The notes beneath the pieces were generated by a model. That model saw only the letters and a list, made by a program, of their open reading frames with translations. It was not told where the DNA came from and did not search any database. The position numbers and the translations under genes were made by a program. 61,150 nt of DNA from an uncultured Ruminococcus sp. (GTDB taxonomy: Bacteria; Bacillota; Clostridia; UBA1212): NCBI GenBank assembly GCA_902792515.1, contig CADAZX010000001.1, forward strand, positions 136,441 through 197,590. The letters run 5' to 3'. This document shows positions 29,081 to 36,581 of this stretch, piece by piece. Within the stretch, counting starts at the first letter, position 1, and every line of letters begins with the position of its first letter.

Positions 29081-29156
29081 CGGTGAGCAAAGGCGTTCAC
29101 CGGCGCACAGGCGGTTTTTTACTGTGCGCCGGCGACGCCTTTGCCTTTTTTATTTG
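29081..29156 (+). promoter_or_regulatory. glt leader: ANTAR-type hexaloop hairpin overlapping an intrinsic terminator
   Basis: Two exclusive folds are visible. Fold 1: an 8-bp hairpin CGGTGAGC/GTTCACCG (29081-29088, 29095-29102) with hexaloop AAAGGC, having A at position 1 and G at position 4 as in RNA targets of ANTAR proteins. Fold 2: a long terminator, GCAAAGGCGT (29087-29096) with ACGCCTTTGC (29135-29144), plus CCGGCGCACAG (29100-29110) with CTGTGCGCCGG (29122-29132), then TTTTTTATTT. Fold 1 uses the left arm of fold 2, so binding to the first hairpin would prevent termination. A second hexaloop hairpin, usual for this RNA class, is not clear. Confidence 0.7.
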
Positions 29157-29184
29157 CTTTTACCGAAGGGAAGGTGAACACAGC

Positions 29185-30279
29185 ATGCTGAAAGAAGGAA
29201 GCGTGCGGATCCCGTCCGGGTGTGCCATCGCGGCGGCCGTTTCTAGGGACGGAAATATGATCGGCGGAGACACCGTAGTCAGAGCCATGAAACCGATGCA
29301 CGACCGCTCCAACGGTCTCGGAGGCGGCTTCGCGGGCTACGGCATCTATCCGGAATACAGGGATTTCTACGCGATGCACATGTTTTTCGACTGCCGCGAC
29401 ACGAGGAAGGCATGCGAGGCGTTCCTGAAGGAGAGCTTCGAGGTGGTGAAGGGCGAGCTCATTCCCACCCGGAAGATTCCCGAGATCACCGACGAGCCGA
29501 TTATTTACCGGTATTTTGTGACTCCTCTCCGGTCCGTACTCGCCCGCCTTCAGCTTGACGAGAAGGAGTTCGTTGCCCGCACCGTTATGAAGATCAACAC
29601 GGAAATGAACGGCGCGTACGTTTTTTCCAGCGGAAAGAACATGGGCACCTTTAAGGCCGTAGGCTTTCCGGAGGACGTCGGAAGGTTCTACCGGCTCGAA
29701 GAGTATCAGGGCTACAGCTGGACCGCCCACGGCAGATATCCGACCAACACCCCCGGATGGTGGGGCGGCGCTCACCCGTTTACGCTTCTCGACTACTCGG
29801 TAGTCCACAACGGCGAGATCTCTTCCTATGACGCCAACCGCCGCTTCATCGAGATGTTCGGCTACAAGTGCACGCTGAAGACCGACACAGAAGTCATAAC
29901 GTACATTCTCGACTATCTGCTGCGCCGGCAGAAGCTCACCCTCACCGAGGCCGCGAACGTGATTGCCGCGCCTTTCTGGAGCACCATCGAGCGCAAGACC
30001 GACGAGTACGAAAAGGAGCGGCTGAAGTTTTTGCGGACCGTGTTTCCGAGCCTGCTGATAACCGGGCCGTTTTCGATAATTCTCGGCTTTAACGGCGGTC
30101 TGATGGCTCTCAACGACCGGCTGAAGCTCCGGTCTATGGTGACCGGTGAGCATAGCGACATATTCTACGTTGCCAGCGAGGAGGCGGCAATTCGCGTGAT
30201 GGATCCCGACGCCGGAAATATCCGGTCGCCGTCAGGCGGTGAGCCGGTGATCGTCAAGGTTAAGGAGGGGGCGTTCTGA
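29185..30279 (+). CDS. Glutamate synthase, glutaminase (class II amidotransferase) subunit of the split archaeal-type enzyme
   Basis: 364 aa. The N-terminus MLKEGSVRIPSGCAIAA suggests a 12-residue propeptide removed to expose Cys13 as nucleophile. RYPTNTPGWWGGAHPF and YSVVHNGEISSYDANRRF are the glutamine-binding blocks of the class II amidotransferase domain of glutamate synthase. It releases ammonia from glutamine for the FMN subunit. The start ATG 29185 follows GAAGGGAAGGTG; the frame upstream runs through the leader terminator and is not used. It overlaps the next gene by one base. This subunit corresponds to the first domain of bacterial GltB, here encoded separately as in archaea and many Clostridia. 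Confidence 0.9.
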   Translation: MLKEGSVRIPSGCAIAAAVSRDGNMIGGDTVVRAMKPMHDRSNGLGGGFAGYGIYPEYRDFYAMHMFFDCRDTRKACEAFLKESFEVVKGELIPTRKIPEITDEPIIYRYFVTPLRSVLARLQLDEKEFVARTVMKINTEMNGAYVFSSGKNMGTFKAVGFPEDVGRFYRLEEYQGYSWTAHGRYPTNTPGWWGGAHPFTLLDYSVVHNGEISSYDANRRFIEMFGYKCTLKTDTEVITYILDYLLRRQKLTLTEAANVIAAPFWSTIERKTDEYEKERLKFLRTVFPSLLITGPFSIILGFNGGLMALNDRLKLRSMVTGEHSDIFYVASEEAAIRVMDPDAGNIRSPSGGEPVIVKVKEGAF

Positions 30280-31784
30280 TGGGAGTAGAATTTATTTATC
30301 CTGAATTTGAGGTGATAAGAAACAGTGACAGGTGCATATCCTGCCGCGTCTGCGAGAGACAGTGCGCCAACGAGGTCCACTCCTACAGCGAGGAGCGGAA
30401 GGCCATGGTCAGCGACGAGACAAAGTGCGTGAACTGCCAGCGCTGCGTCTCTCTCTGCCCCACCCGCGCCATCAAGATCGTGAAGAGCGACTGCGTTCTG
30501 CGCGAGAACGCGAACTGGGAAAACGACACCGTCCGCGAGCTTTACAAGCAGGCCAACACAGGCGGCGTTCTGCTCTCCTCCATGGGGAACCCGAAGCCCC
30601 TTCCCGTCTATTGGGACAAGATCCTCATCAACGCTTCGCAGGTGACCAACCCGCCGATTGACCCGCTTCGCGAGCCTATGGAGACCAGAGTGTTTCTCGG
30701 GAAGAAGCCCTCTTCGGTTGAGCGCGACGAAAACGGAAATCTCCGCTTCCGCCTCGAGCCGCAGATCGAACTGGCCATGCCGGTCATGTTCTCGGCCATG
30801 AGCTACGGCTCCATCAGCTACAACGCCCACGCCTCCCTCGCCCGCGCCGCAACCGAGCTGGGCATTCTCTACAACACCGGAGAAGGCGGGCTTCACGAGG
30901 ACTTCTACAAATACGGCGCGAACACGGTGGTTCAGGTGGCTTCGGGGCGTTTCGGAGTTCACGAGGACTACCTGAACGCCGGCGCGGCGGTGGAAATCAA
31001 AATGGGTCAGGGCGCGAAGCCCGGCATAGGCGGTCACCTTCCCGGCGCGAAAATAGTCGGCGACGTATCGCGTACGAGAATGATTCCCGAAGGCTCGGAC
31101 GCGATCTCCCCCGCCCCACACCACGACATCTATTCGATTGAAGACCTGCGGCAGCTCGTTTTCTCGCTTAAAGAGGCAACCCGCTACGAAAAACCGGTCA
31201 TCGTGAAGGTCGCGGCGGTCCACAACATCGCCGCCATCGCCAGCGGCATTGCGAGAAGCGGCGCCGACATCATAGCCATCGACGGCTTCCGCGGCGGCAC
31301 CGGCGCCGCGCCGACGAGAATTCGCGACAACGTGGGCATTCCCATAGAGCTTGCCCTTGCGTCGGTGGACACCAGGCTCCGCGAGGAGGGAATCCGCAAC
31401 AACGTCTCGCTGGTTGCGGGAGGTTCCATAAGGAGCGCCGCCGACGTCGTGAAGGCCATCGCTCTCGGCGCCGACGCCTGCTACATTGCCACCGCCGCCC
31501 TTCTCGCCCTCGGCTGCCACCTCTGCCGCACCTGCCAGAGCGGAAAATGCAACTGGGGCATCGCGACGCAGCGCCCCGACCTCGTGAAGCGCCTCAACCC
31601 GGACATCGGCTCCGCCAGACTCGTCAACCTCATGACTGCCTGGCGCCACGAGATAATGGAGATCATGGGCGGTATGGGCATCAACTCCATCGAGGCCCTT
31701 CGCGGCAACCGGCTGATGCTGCGCGGCGTCGGTCTCAACTCAAAAGAACTGGAGATACTCGGTATCTCCCACGCGGGGGAGTGA
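30279..31784 (+). CDS. Glutamate synthase, FMN-binding synthase subunit with N-terminal ferredoxin domain
   Basis: 501 aa. Residues 15-75 hold two [4Fe-4S] sites (CISCRVCERQC; CVNCQRCVSLCP). The rest is the FMN TIM barrel of glutamate synthase, with SYGSISYNAHASLARAA, GEGGLHED, GQGAKPGIGGHLPG, SPAPHHDIYSIEDL and GGTGAAPTR, plus the cluster-binding CHLCRTCQSGKC near residue 410. It aminates 2-oxoglutarate to glutamate using ammonia from the preceding subunit and electrons through its clusters. Ferredoxin-like domains at the N-terminus are typical of the archaeal-type protein and absent from proteobacterial GltB. Confidence 0.93.
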   Translation: MGVEFIYPEFEVIRNSDRCISCRVCERQCANEVHSYSEERKAMVSDETKCVNCQRCVSLCPTRAIKIVKSDCVLRENANWENDTVRELYKQANTGGVLLSSMGNPKPLPVYWDKILINASQVTNPPIDPLREPMETRVFLGKKPSSVERDENGNLRFRLEPQIELAMPVMFSAMSYGSISYNAHASLARAATELGILYNTGEGGLHEDFYKYGANTVVQVASGRFGVHEDYLNAGAAVEIKMGQGAKPGIGGHLPGAKIVGDVSRTRMIPEGSDAISPAPHHDIYSIEDLRQLVFSLKEATRYEKPVIVKVAAVHNIAAIASGIARSGADIIAIDGFRGGTGAAPTRIRDNVGIPIELALASVDTRLREEGIRNNVSLVAGGSIRSAADVVKAIALGADACYIATAALLALGCHLCRTCQSGKCNWGIATQRPDLVKRLNPDIGSARLVNLMTAWRHEIMEIMGGMGINSIEALRGNRLMLRGVGLNSKELEILGISHAGE

Positions 31785-31788
31785 TGTT

Positions 31789-32229
31789 ATGAAACGAGTC
31801 TACGTCAATGAAGAGTGGTGCCTCGGCTGCCACCTGTGCGAATACAACTGCGCCTTCGCGAACTCGGGAATGAAGGACATGGCCTTCGCGCTGAAGGACA
31901 AAAAGATATTCCCGCGCATTCACGTGGAGGGCGACGACAAAATCACCTTCGCGGTCTCCTGCAGGCACTGCGAGGACCCTATTTGCGTCAAGAGCTGCAT
32001 CGCCGGCGCGATCTCGAAAAAAGACGGCGTCGTAAAGATCGACCGCTCTAAATGCGTCGGCTGCCTCACCTGCGTTCTGGTCTGCCCCTACGGCGCGCTG
32101 GCTCCGGGCGAGGACGGAATAATGCAGAAGTGCGAGCTGTGCCTCGAAAACAGCTGCGGCGAACCGGCCTGCGTGAAGGGCTGCCCCAACCACGCAATAG
32201 TCTACGAGGAGAGGAGCGATCAGGCATGA
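31789..32229 (+). CDS. Multi-cluster 4Fe-4S electron-transfer protein of the glutamate synthase operon
   Basis: 146 aa with four sets of Cys ligands: CLGCHLCEYNC, CRHCEDPICVKSC, CVGCLTCVLVCP and CELCLENSCGEPAC..GCP. The arrangement is that of HycB/DmsB-type iron-sulphur subunits, which usually carry four [4Fe-4S] clusters. It most likely carries electrons between the flavoprotein encoded next and the FMN subunit. The start follows GGGGGAGTG; its stop overlaps the next start (ATGA). Confidence 0.88.
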   Translation: MKRVYVNEEWCLGCHLCEYNCAFANSGMKDMAFALKDKKIFPRIHVEGDDKITFAVSCRHCEDPICVKSCIAGAISKKDGVVKIDRSKCVGCLTCVLVCPYGALAPGEDGIMQKCELCLENSCGEPACVKGCPNHAIVYEERSDQA

Positions 32230-33473
32230 AAAATTACCTAATTGTAGGGAACGGCATTGCCGCGGCGGGTTGCGTAGAGGGCATCCGTTCGGTAGACCCT
32301 GACGGCGCAATCACGGTCGTCTCGGAAGAAAAGCACCACGTCTACAGCCGTCCTCTCATCTCCTACTATCTGGAGGGGAAGACGGACCTTGAGCGCATGA
32401 AATACCGGGGCGACTCGTTTTACGAGGAGAACGGCTGCCGCGTCATTTTCGGAGTCCGGGCTATAGCCGCCGACCCTGTTTTAAAGCAGGTGACTCTTGA
32501 AGACGGCACCGCGCTACCCTACGACGCGCTGTGCGTGGCGGCGGGATCACGTCCCTTCGTGCCGCCGTTCGAAGGTCTGGAGGAGATCAAAAACAGATTT
32601 TCTTTTATGACTCTGGACGACGCCCTTGCGCTTGAGGCCGCCGTCAAAAAGAATTCCCGTGTATTGATCGTCGGCGCGGGTCTCATCGGTCTGAAATGCG
32701 CAGAGGGCCTCAGGGACCGCGCCGGCAGCATCGTCGTCTGCGATCTTGCCGACCGGGTCCTCTCGAGTATTCTCGATCCGGACTGCGCCGCGGTCGTTCA
32801 AAAGCACCTTGAAAATAACGGGATCGAATTCATGGTCGGCGACACCGCGGTGAAGTTTACTGCCGACTCTCGCGGAGGCGGGGCGGCTTTGATGAAGAGC
32901 GGCCGCACGGTCGATTTTGACGTTCTCGTCACGGCCGTCGGCGTGAGAGCCAATTCCGGCCTCGTGAAGGACATGGGCGGCTCCGTCAACCGCGGCGCCG
33001 TCGTGAACACGCGAATGGAGACAAACGTTCCGTCGGTCTACGCCGCCGGCGACTGCGCCGAAGGTTACGACGCTTCACTTGGCGCCAACCGCGTGCTGGC
33101 AATTCTTCCCAACGCCTACATGCAGGGTCACGCCGCCGGCGTCAACATGGCCGGCGGCAGCGCGGAGCTGGCAAATTCATTCCCGATCAACTCCGTGGGC
33201 TTCTTCGGCCTTCACATCATGACGGCGGGAGCATACGACGGCGAGATGACCGAAGAGAGCCGCGACGGCTCTGTCAGACGCTTTTTTGTGAAAGACGGCC
33301 TCCTCCGCGGTTTCATTCTCATCGGCTCCACTGAGCGGGCGGGCATTTACACTTCGCTGATCCGCGAGAAAACTCCCCTCGCCTCGGTGGACTTCGGGCT
33401 GATCAAAAACTCGGCTTCGAACGTGGCATTTTCGCCTGATGAGCGTAGAAAAAAGTTCGGAGGTGTGGTATAA
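32226..33473 (+). CDS. FAD/NAD(P)-dependent oxidoreductase of the glutamate synthase operon
   Basis: 415 aa, of the two-dinucleotide-fold class: the FAD site begins YLIVGNGIAAAG, and the NAD(P) site is VLIVGAGLIGLKCAEGL near residue 145; YAAGDCAEGYD near residue 275 closes the FAD site. It resembles rubredoxin reductase and NirB-type reductases more than the usual GltD, which has its own ferredoxin domain. By position it is the electron-entry subunit of this glutamate synthase. The start ATG 32226 overlaps the ferredoxin stop by four bases; the longer reading frame upstream is a shadow of that gene. Confidence 0.88.
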   Translation: MKNYLIVGNGIAAAGCVEGIRSVDPDGAITVVSEEKHHVYSRPLISYYLEGKTDLERMKYRGDSFYEENGCRVIFGVRAIAADPVLKQVTLEDGTALPYDALCVAAGSRPFVPPFEGLEEIKNRFSFMTLDDALALEAAVKKNSRVLIVGAGLIGLKCAEGLRDRAGSIVVCDLADRVLSSILDPDCAAVVQKHLENNGIEFMVGDTAVKFTADSRGGGAALMKSGRTVDFDVLVTAVGVRANSGLVKDMGGSVNRGAVVNTRMETNVPSVYAAGDCAEGYDASLGANRVLAILPNAYMQGHAAGVNMAGGSAELANSFPINSVGFFGLHIMTAGAYDGEMTEESRDGSVRRFFVKDGLLRGFILIGSTERAGIYTSLIREKTPLASVDFGLIKNSASNVAFSPDERRKKFGGVV

Positions 33474-33476
33474 TCT

Positions 33477-34196
33477 ATGACGATTAATACGGAAGGACTT
33501 GAATTCAGACAAATCAACGAGGCGATCCTCAAGGCGGACGGGAATGTGACACTGACCGGCTGCCTCGGCCAGCGGTTTATATGCGCCGGAATGTCGGACG
33601 TCTTGGTAACAGTTGAAGGGACCCCCGGGAACGCCCTCGGCGCCTACCTGAACGGCGCGGACATCACGGTCCTCGGGAACGCCCAGGACGCCGTCGGCGA
33701 CACGATGAACAGCGGAATCATCGCGGTGCACGGAAACATCGGAGACGCGGCCGGCTACGCCATGCGCGGAGGCTGCATCTACGTCAAAGGAAACGCCGGC
33801 TACCGCGCGGGAATCCACATGAAGGCTTACAAAGAAAAGGTCCCCGTCATGGTCATAGGCGGCTGCACCGGCAGTTTTCTGGGCGAATACCAGGCCGGCG
33901 GCGTCATTGTCGTGCTGGGCCTCGAAGCCGCCGGCCGCCGCATCGTCGGTAACTTCCCCGGCACCGGTATGCACGGCGGGAAGATGTTCCTGCGCTCGGA
34001 CTGCCGCGACATTGTATTCCCGAAGCAGGTCTCGACCCGCCCCGCTTCTGCGGGCGACCTTGAAGAAATCGAAAGATACGTGGCGGAATACTGCCGCCTG
34101 TTCGGAGCGGAAGAAGCGGAACTGATGGCTTCGCCGTTCACGGTGGTGACGCCCGACAGCAGCAACCCTTACAAGCAGTTATACGTGGCAAACTGA
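33477..34196 (+). CDS. Glutamate synthase GXGXG-domain subunit
   Basis: 239 aa, mainly a right-handed beta-helix built from repeated G-x-x-G-x-x-x-G units (GNAQDAVGDTMNSG, GNIGDAAGYAMRGG, GNAGYRAGIHM), as in the C-terminal domain of GltB and in FwdC. In the whole enzyme this domain braces the ammonia tunnel between glutaminase and synthase. The start follows GGAGG by 12 bases, directly after the flavoprotein stop. The order glutaminase, FMN, ferredoxin, flavoprotein, GXGXG covers every GltB domain. Confidence 0.9.
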   Translation: MTINTEGLEFRQINEAILKADGNVTLTGCLGQRFICAGMSDVLVTVEGTPGNALGAYLNGADITVLGNAQDAVGDTMNSGIIAVHGNIGDAAGYAMRGGCIYVKGNAGYRAGIHMKAYKEKVPVMVIGGCTGSFLGEYQAGGVIVVLGLEAAGRRIVGNFPGTGMHGGKMFLRSDCRDIVFPKQVSTRPASAGDLEEIERYVAEYCRLFGAEEAELMASPFTVVTPDSSNPYKQLYVAN

Positions 34197-34270
34197 GGAA
34201 GCGCCGCCGGAGGTCTGACAATCAGCCGGCCTGAAACGGGACCGGATTTACGGATTTTATGGAGGATATT

Positions 34271-35482
34271 ATGAGATATTCAAAGGAAGAGGTCATGCAG
34301 TACGTTCAGGAGGAGGACGTGAAGTTCATCCGCCTCGCTTTTTGCGACGTTTTCGGAAAGCAGAAAAACATCTCCATTGTGGCCGATGAGCTTCCGAGGG
34401 CGTTCGAATACGGAATCGCCTTTGACGCGTCGGCCATCACAGGCTTCGGGGACGAAACGCGCTCCGACCTGTTCCTGTGGCCTGAACCCGAGACGCTCAC
34501 CTGGCTTCCCTGGCGCCCCGAACACGGCAAGGTGGTCCGCATGTTCTGCATCATCCGCCGCCCCGACGGCTCCGTTTTCGAGTGCGACACGCGCAGCCTT
34601 CTGAAAGCGGCTGTCAGCGACGCGAAAGCCGCTGGTCTGACGTTTTACTTCGGCGCCGAACAGGAGTTCTACCTTTTTGAGCTCGACGACCGCAATATGC
34701 CCACGGCGATCCCATACGACCACGCGGGCTACATGGACATCGCACCCGAAGACAAGGGCGAAAACGTGCGGCGCGAGATCTGCCTGACGCTCGAGCAGAT
34801 GGGCATCCGGCCGGAGAGTTCCCACCACGAGGAAGGTCCCGGTCAGAACGAGATCGATTTCCGCTACACTGAGGCGCTTGAGGCAGCGGATAACGTTATG
34901 ACCTTCCAGACCGTCGTGAGGACGGTTGCCCGCAGGAACGGTCTTTTTGCCGACTTCTCGCCAAAGCCGCTCGAGTCCGCCCCCGGCAACGGTTTTCACA
35001 TCAATTTTTCCGTGCAGCCCGACCTGGGCTCGTCCAACCTGAACGCCGCAATCGCCGGAATTCTCGCAAAGGCCGTCCCCATGACCGTCTTCCTGAACCC
35101 GGCAGATAATTCTTACAGGCGTCTCGGCAAGATGAAGGCCCCCGGATTCGTGTCCTGGTCCTCCGAGAACCGTTCCCAGCTGATCAGGATTCCCGCAGCT
35201 TCAGGCGAGTTCCGCCGCGCCGAGCTCCGTTCCGCCGACCCGTCCGCCAACCCCTACATCGCCTTCACGCTCATGATCCGGGCGGCTCTCTACGGTATCG
35301 AAAACCGCCTCACTCTTCCCGCCCCCGCGGATTTCAACCTCTACAAGGCGGACGAAAAGCTGCTGGCGACACTCGAAAAGCTGCCCGCAGACCTTAAGGA
35401 GGCAAAAAAAGCCGCCGCTACCGACGGTTTCGTCAGGAATTTCATTCCCGCACAGATCATGAGTATATACTGCGGCGAGTAA
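34271..35482 (+). CDS. glnA: Glutamine synthetase type I, short form
   Basis: 403 aa, about 40 shorter than usual GSI. Beta-grasp N-terminal domain (KFIRLAFCDVFGKQKN), then the catalytic domain with GAEQEFYLFEL, HHEEGPGQNEIDF, GNGFHINFS and the Arg-rich RRAELRSADPSANPY. The adenylylation loop of enteric GSI is not seen; the region after NLYKADEKLL is short. It makes glutamine like GlnN, so this locus has two unrelated-class synthetases. The start ATG 34271 follows GGAGGATATT, chosen over an in-frame ATG four codons upstream that overlaps that site. It lies 74 bases after the GXGXG gene, with no terminator between. Confidence 0.93.
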   Translation: MRYSKEEVMQYVQEEDVKFIRLAFCDVFGKQKNISIVADELPRAFEYGIAFDASAITGFGDETRSDLFLWPEPETLTWLPWRPEHGKVVRMFCIIRRPDGSVFECDTRSLLKAAVSDAKAAGLTFYFGAEQEFYLFELDDRNMPTAIPYDHAGYMDIAPEDKGENVRREICLTLEQMGIRPESSHHEEGPGQNEIDFRYTEALEAADNVMTFQTVVRTVARRNGLFADFSPKPLESAPGNGFHINFSVQPDLGSSNLNAAIAGILAKAVPMTVFLNPADNSYRRLGKMKAPGFVSWSSENRSQLIRIPAASGEFRRAELRSADPSANPYIAFTLMIRAALYGIENRLTLPAPADFNLYKADEKLLATLEKLPADLKEAKKAAATDGFVRNFIPAQIMSIYCGE

Positions 35483-35572
35483 CTTAAAACATCTGCGGTT
35501 GACAGAAAATCCGCCGCCAACAGGCGTAAAAACCGCAAAAAAGGCAAGTCAAGCTGAAAGGAGGGGTGAGTC

Positions 35573-36160
35573 TTGAGTCTGAAAGAACGAGTATACAGTG
35601 TTTTAGTCGTGTCCGCGTCTGACAGGATCAATCAGGCGCTGGCCGAATTCTACACGTCGCCTCTCTACTCGCCGGTCAATTTCGTCTCCGGCGTCAGCGC
35701 CGCAGAGCGGGCACTCGCCGAACGCGACTTCGACTTCGTGATAGTCAACTCGCCTCTTCCGGACGACTCCGGAATCCGCTTTTCCATCGACACGGTCGCT
35801 TCCCGCAACTCAGTCGTTCTCTTTCTTGCCAATGCCGAGCAGTACGCCGGATCCTTCGACCGGCTGGCGGAGTACGGCGTGTTCCTGATGCAGAAGCCCG
35901 TCTCAAAGCCCGCGTTCCGGCTCGCCTCCGAGTGGCTGATTAGCGCCCGCGAACGCATCCGCAGAACCGAGAAGAAGACTCTCTCCATCGAGGAAAAAAT
36001 GAACGAGATCCGCCTGGTCAACCGCGCAAAGTGGCTTCTGATCAGCGAGCTCAAAATGAGCGAACCCGACGCCCACCGCTATATCGAAAAGCAGGCGATG
36101 GACCGCTGTATCCCGCGCCGCCTTGTGGCCGAAGAGATCATAAAAACGTACGGGCGGTGA
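35573..36160 (+). CDS. ANTAR-domain RNA-binding antiterminator with degenerate receiver domain
   Basis: 195 aa. Residues 8-125 have a response-regulator fold, but the acidic pair is missing (VLVVSASDR) and the phospho-acceptor position is Asn59 (FVIVNSPLPDDSG), so control by phosphorylation is unlikely. Residues about 133-193 are an ANTAR helical bundle (EEKMNEIRLVNRAKWLLI...AHRYIEKQAMDR). Such proteins (AmiR, NasR, EutV) bind paired RNA hairpins and stop terminator formation. The start is TTG 35573 behind AAAGGAGG. It closes the glutamate synthase/glnA operon, and both local operon leaders contain terminators, so they are its likely targets. A PII or Amt partner is possible but not shown. 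Confidence 0.92.
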   Translation: MSLKERVYSVLVVSASDRINQALAEFYTSPLYSPVNFVSGVSAAERALAERDFDFVIVNSPLPDDSGIRFSIDTVASRNSVVLFLANAEQYAGSFDRLAEYGVFLMQKPVSKPAFRLASEWLISARERIRRTEKKTLSIEEKMNEIRLVNRAKWLLISELKMSEPDAHRYIEKQAMDRCIPRRLVAEEIIKTYGR

Positions 36161-36210
36161 CCGTTCACCATCCGTTTTTTAACAACCGCAGAAAACAATC
36201 TCAACGCGCC

Positions 36211-36239
36211 CGCCCGCTCAATAAGCGGGTCTTTTTTTG
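36211..36239 (+). terminator. Terminator of the glutamate synthase-ANTAR operon
   Basis: GCCCGCT/AGCGGGT stem (36212-36218, 36224-36230; one G-U pair) followed by seven T. Located 50 bases after the ANTAR stop. Confidence 0.85.
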
Positions 36240-36521
36240 CCCGGTTTCGGCTGTTATTCCGTCCATTCTCTTCATTGTTTTCATCTGCTCCGGCGCCGGT
36301 TCCGGTCAAATAAATGGTCAGACTCCGCCAACCTTATTTCCCCTTGACAGAATTTAAGAGCAAGTATTATGCAACTGTCAGCTGACAAAACAGCATTCTC
36401 CCGGTCCTGCCGTCATCAAAACAAATAGTGTTGCAGTTACTGCTAAATGAATAATCGCAAAATACTTAAACGTATAGGCGCAAATTTATTAAATAGAATG
36501 GCCCAATATTATAAAATTTCA
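36240..36521. other. Gene-less A+T-rich transition region
   Basis: No reading frame or RNA gene is supported. Base composition drops to clearly A+T-rich near 36340, marking the left side of the segment that carries the AAA+ gene. No inverted terminal repeats were found. Confidence 0.5.
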
Positions 36522-36550
36522 TTGACAAATCAGCCGTAAGGCGGTATACT
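36522..36550 (+). promoter_or_regulatory. Promoter of the A+T-rich AAA+ gene
   Basis: TTGACA (36522-36527), 17 bases, TATACT (36545-36550), 31 bases before the start codon. Confidence 0.85.
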
Positions 36551-36581
36551 GTGAGTGATAGAAAGTCAAGGAGTATTTGAT

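Noticed and set aside
29083..29184. Upstream extension of the glutaminase frame
   Set aside because: It runs through the leader terminator. The ATG at 29185 has a ribosome site and places the catalytic Cys at residue 13.
34197..34270. A separate leader or promoter for glnA
   Set aside because: The 74-base gap shows only a weak palindrome (near TCAGCCGGCCTGA) and no clear -10/-35 or U-tract, so read-through from the glt operon is simpler.
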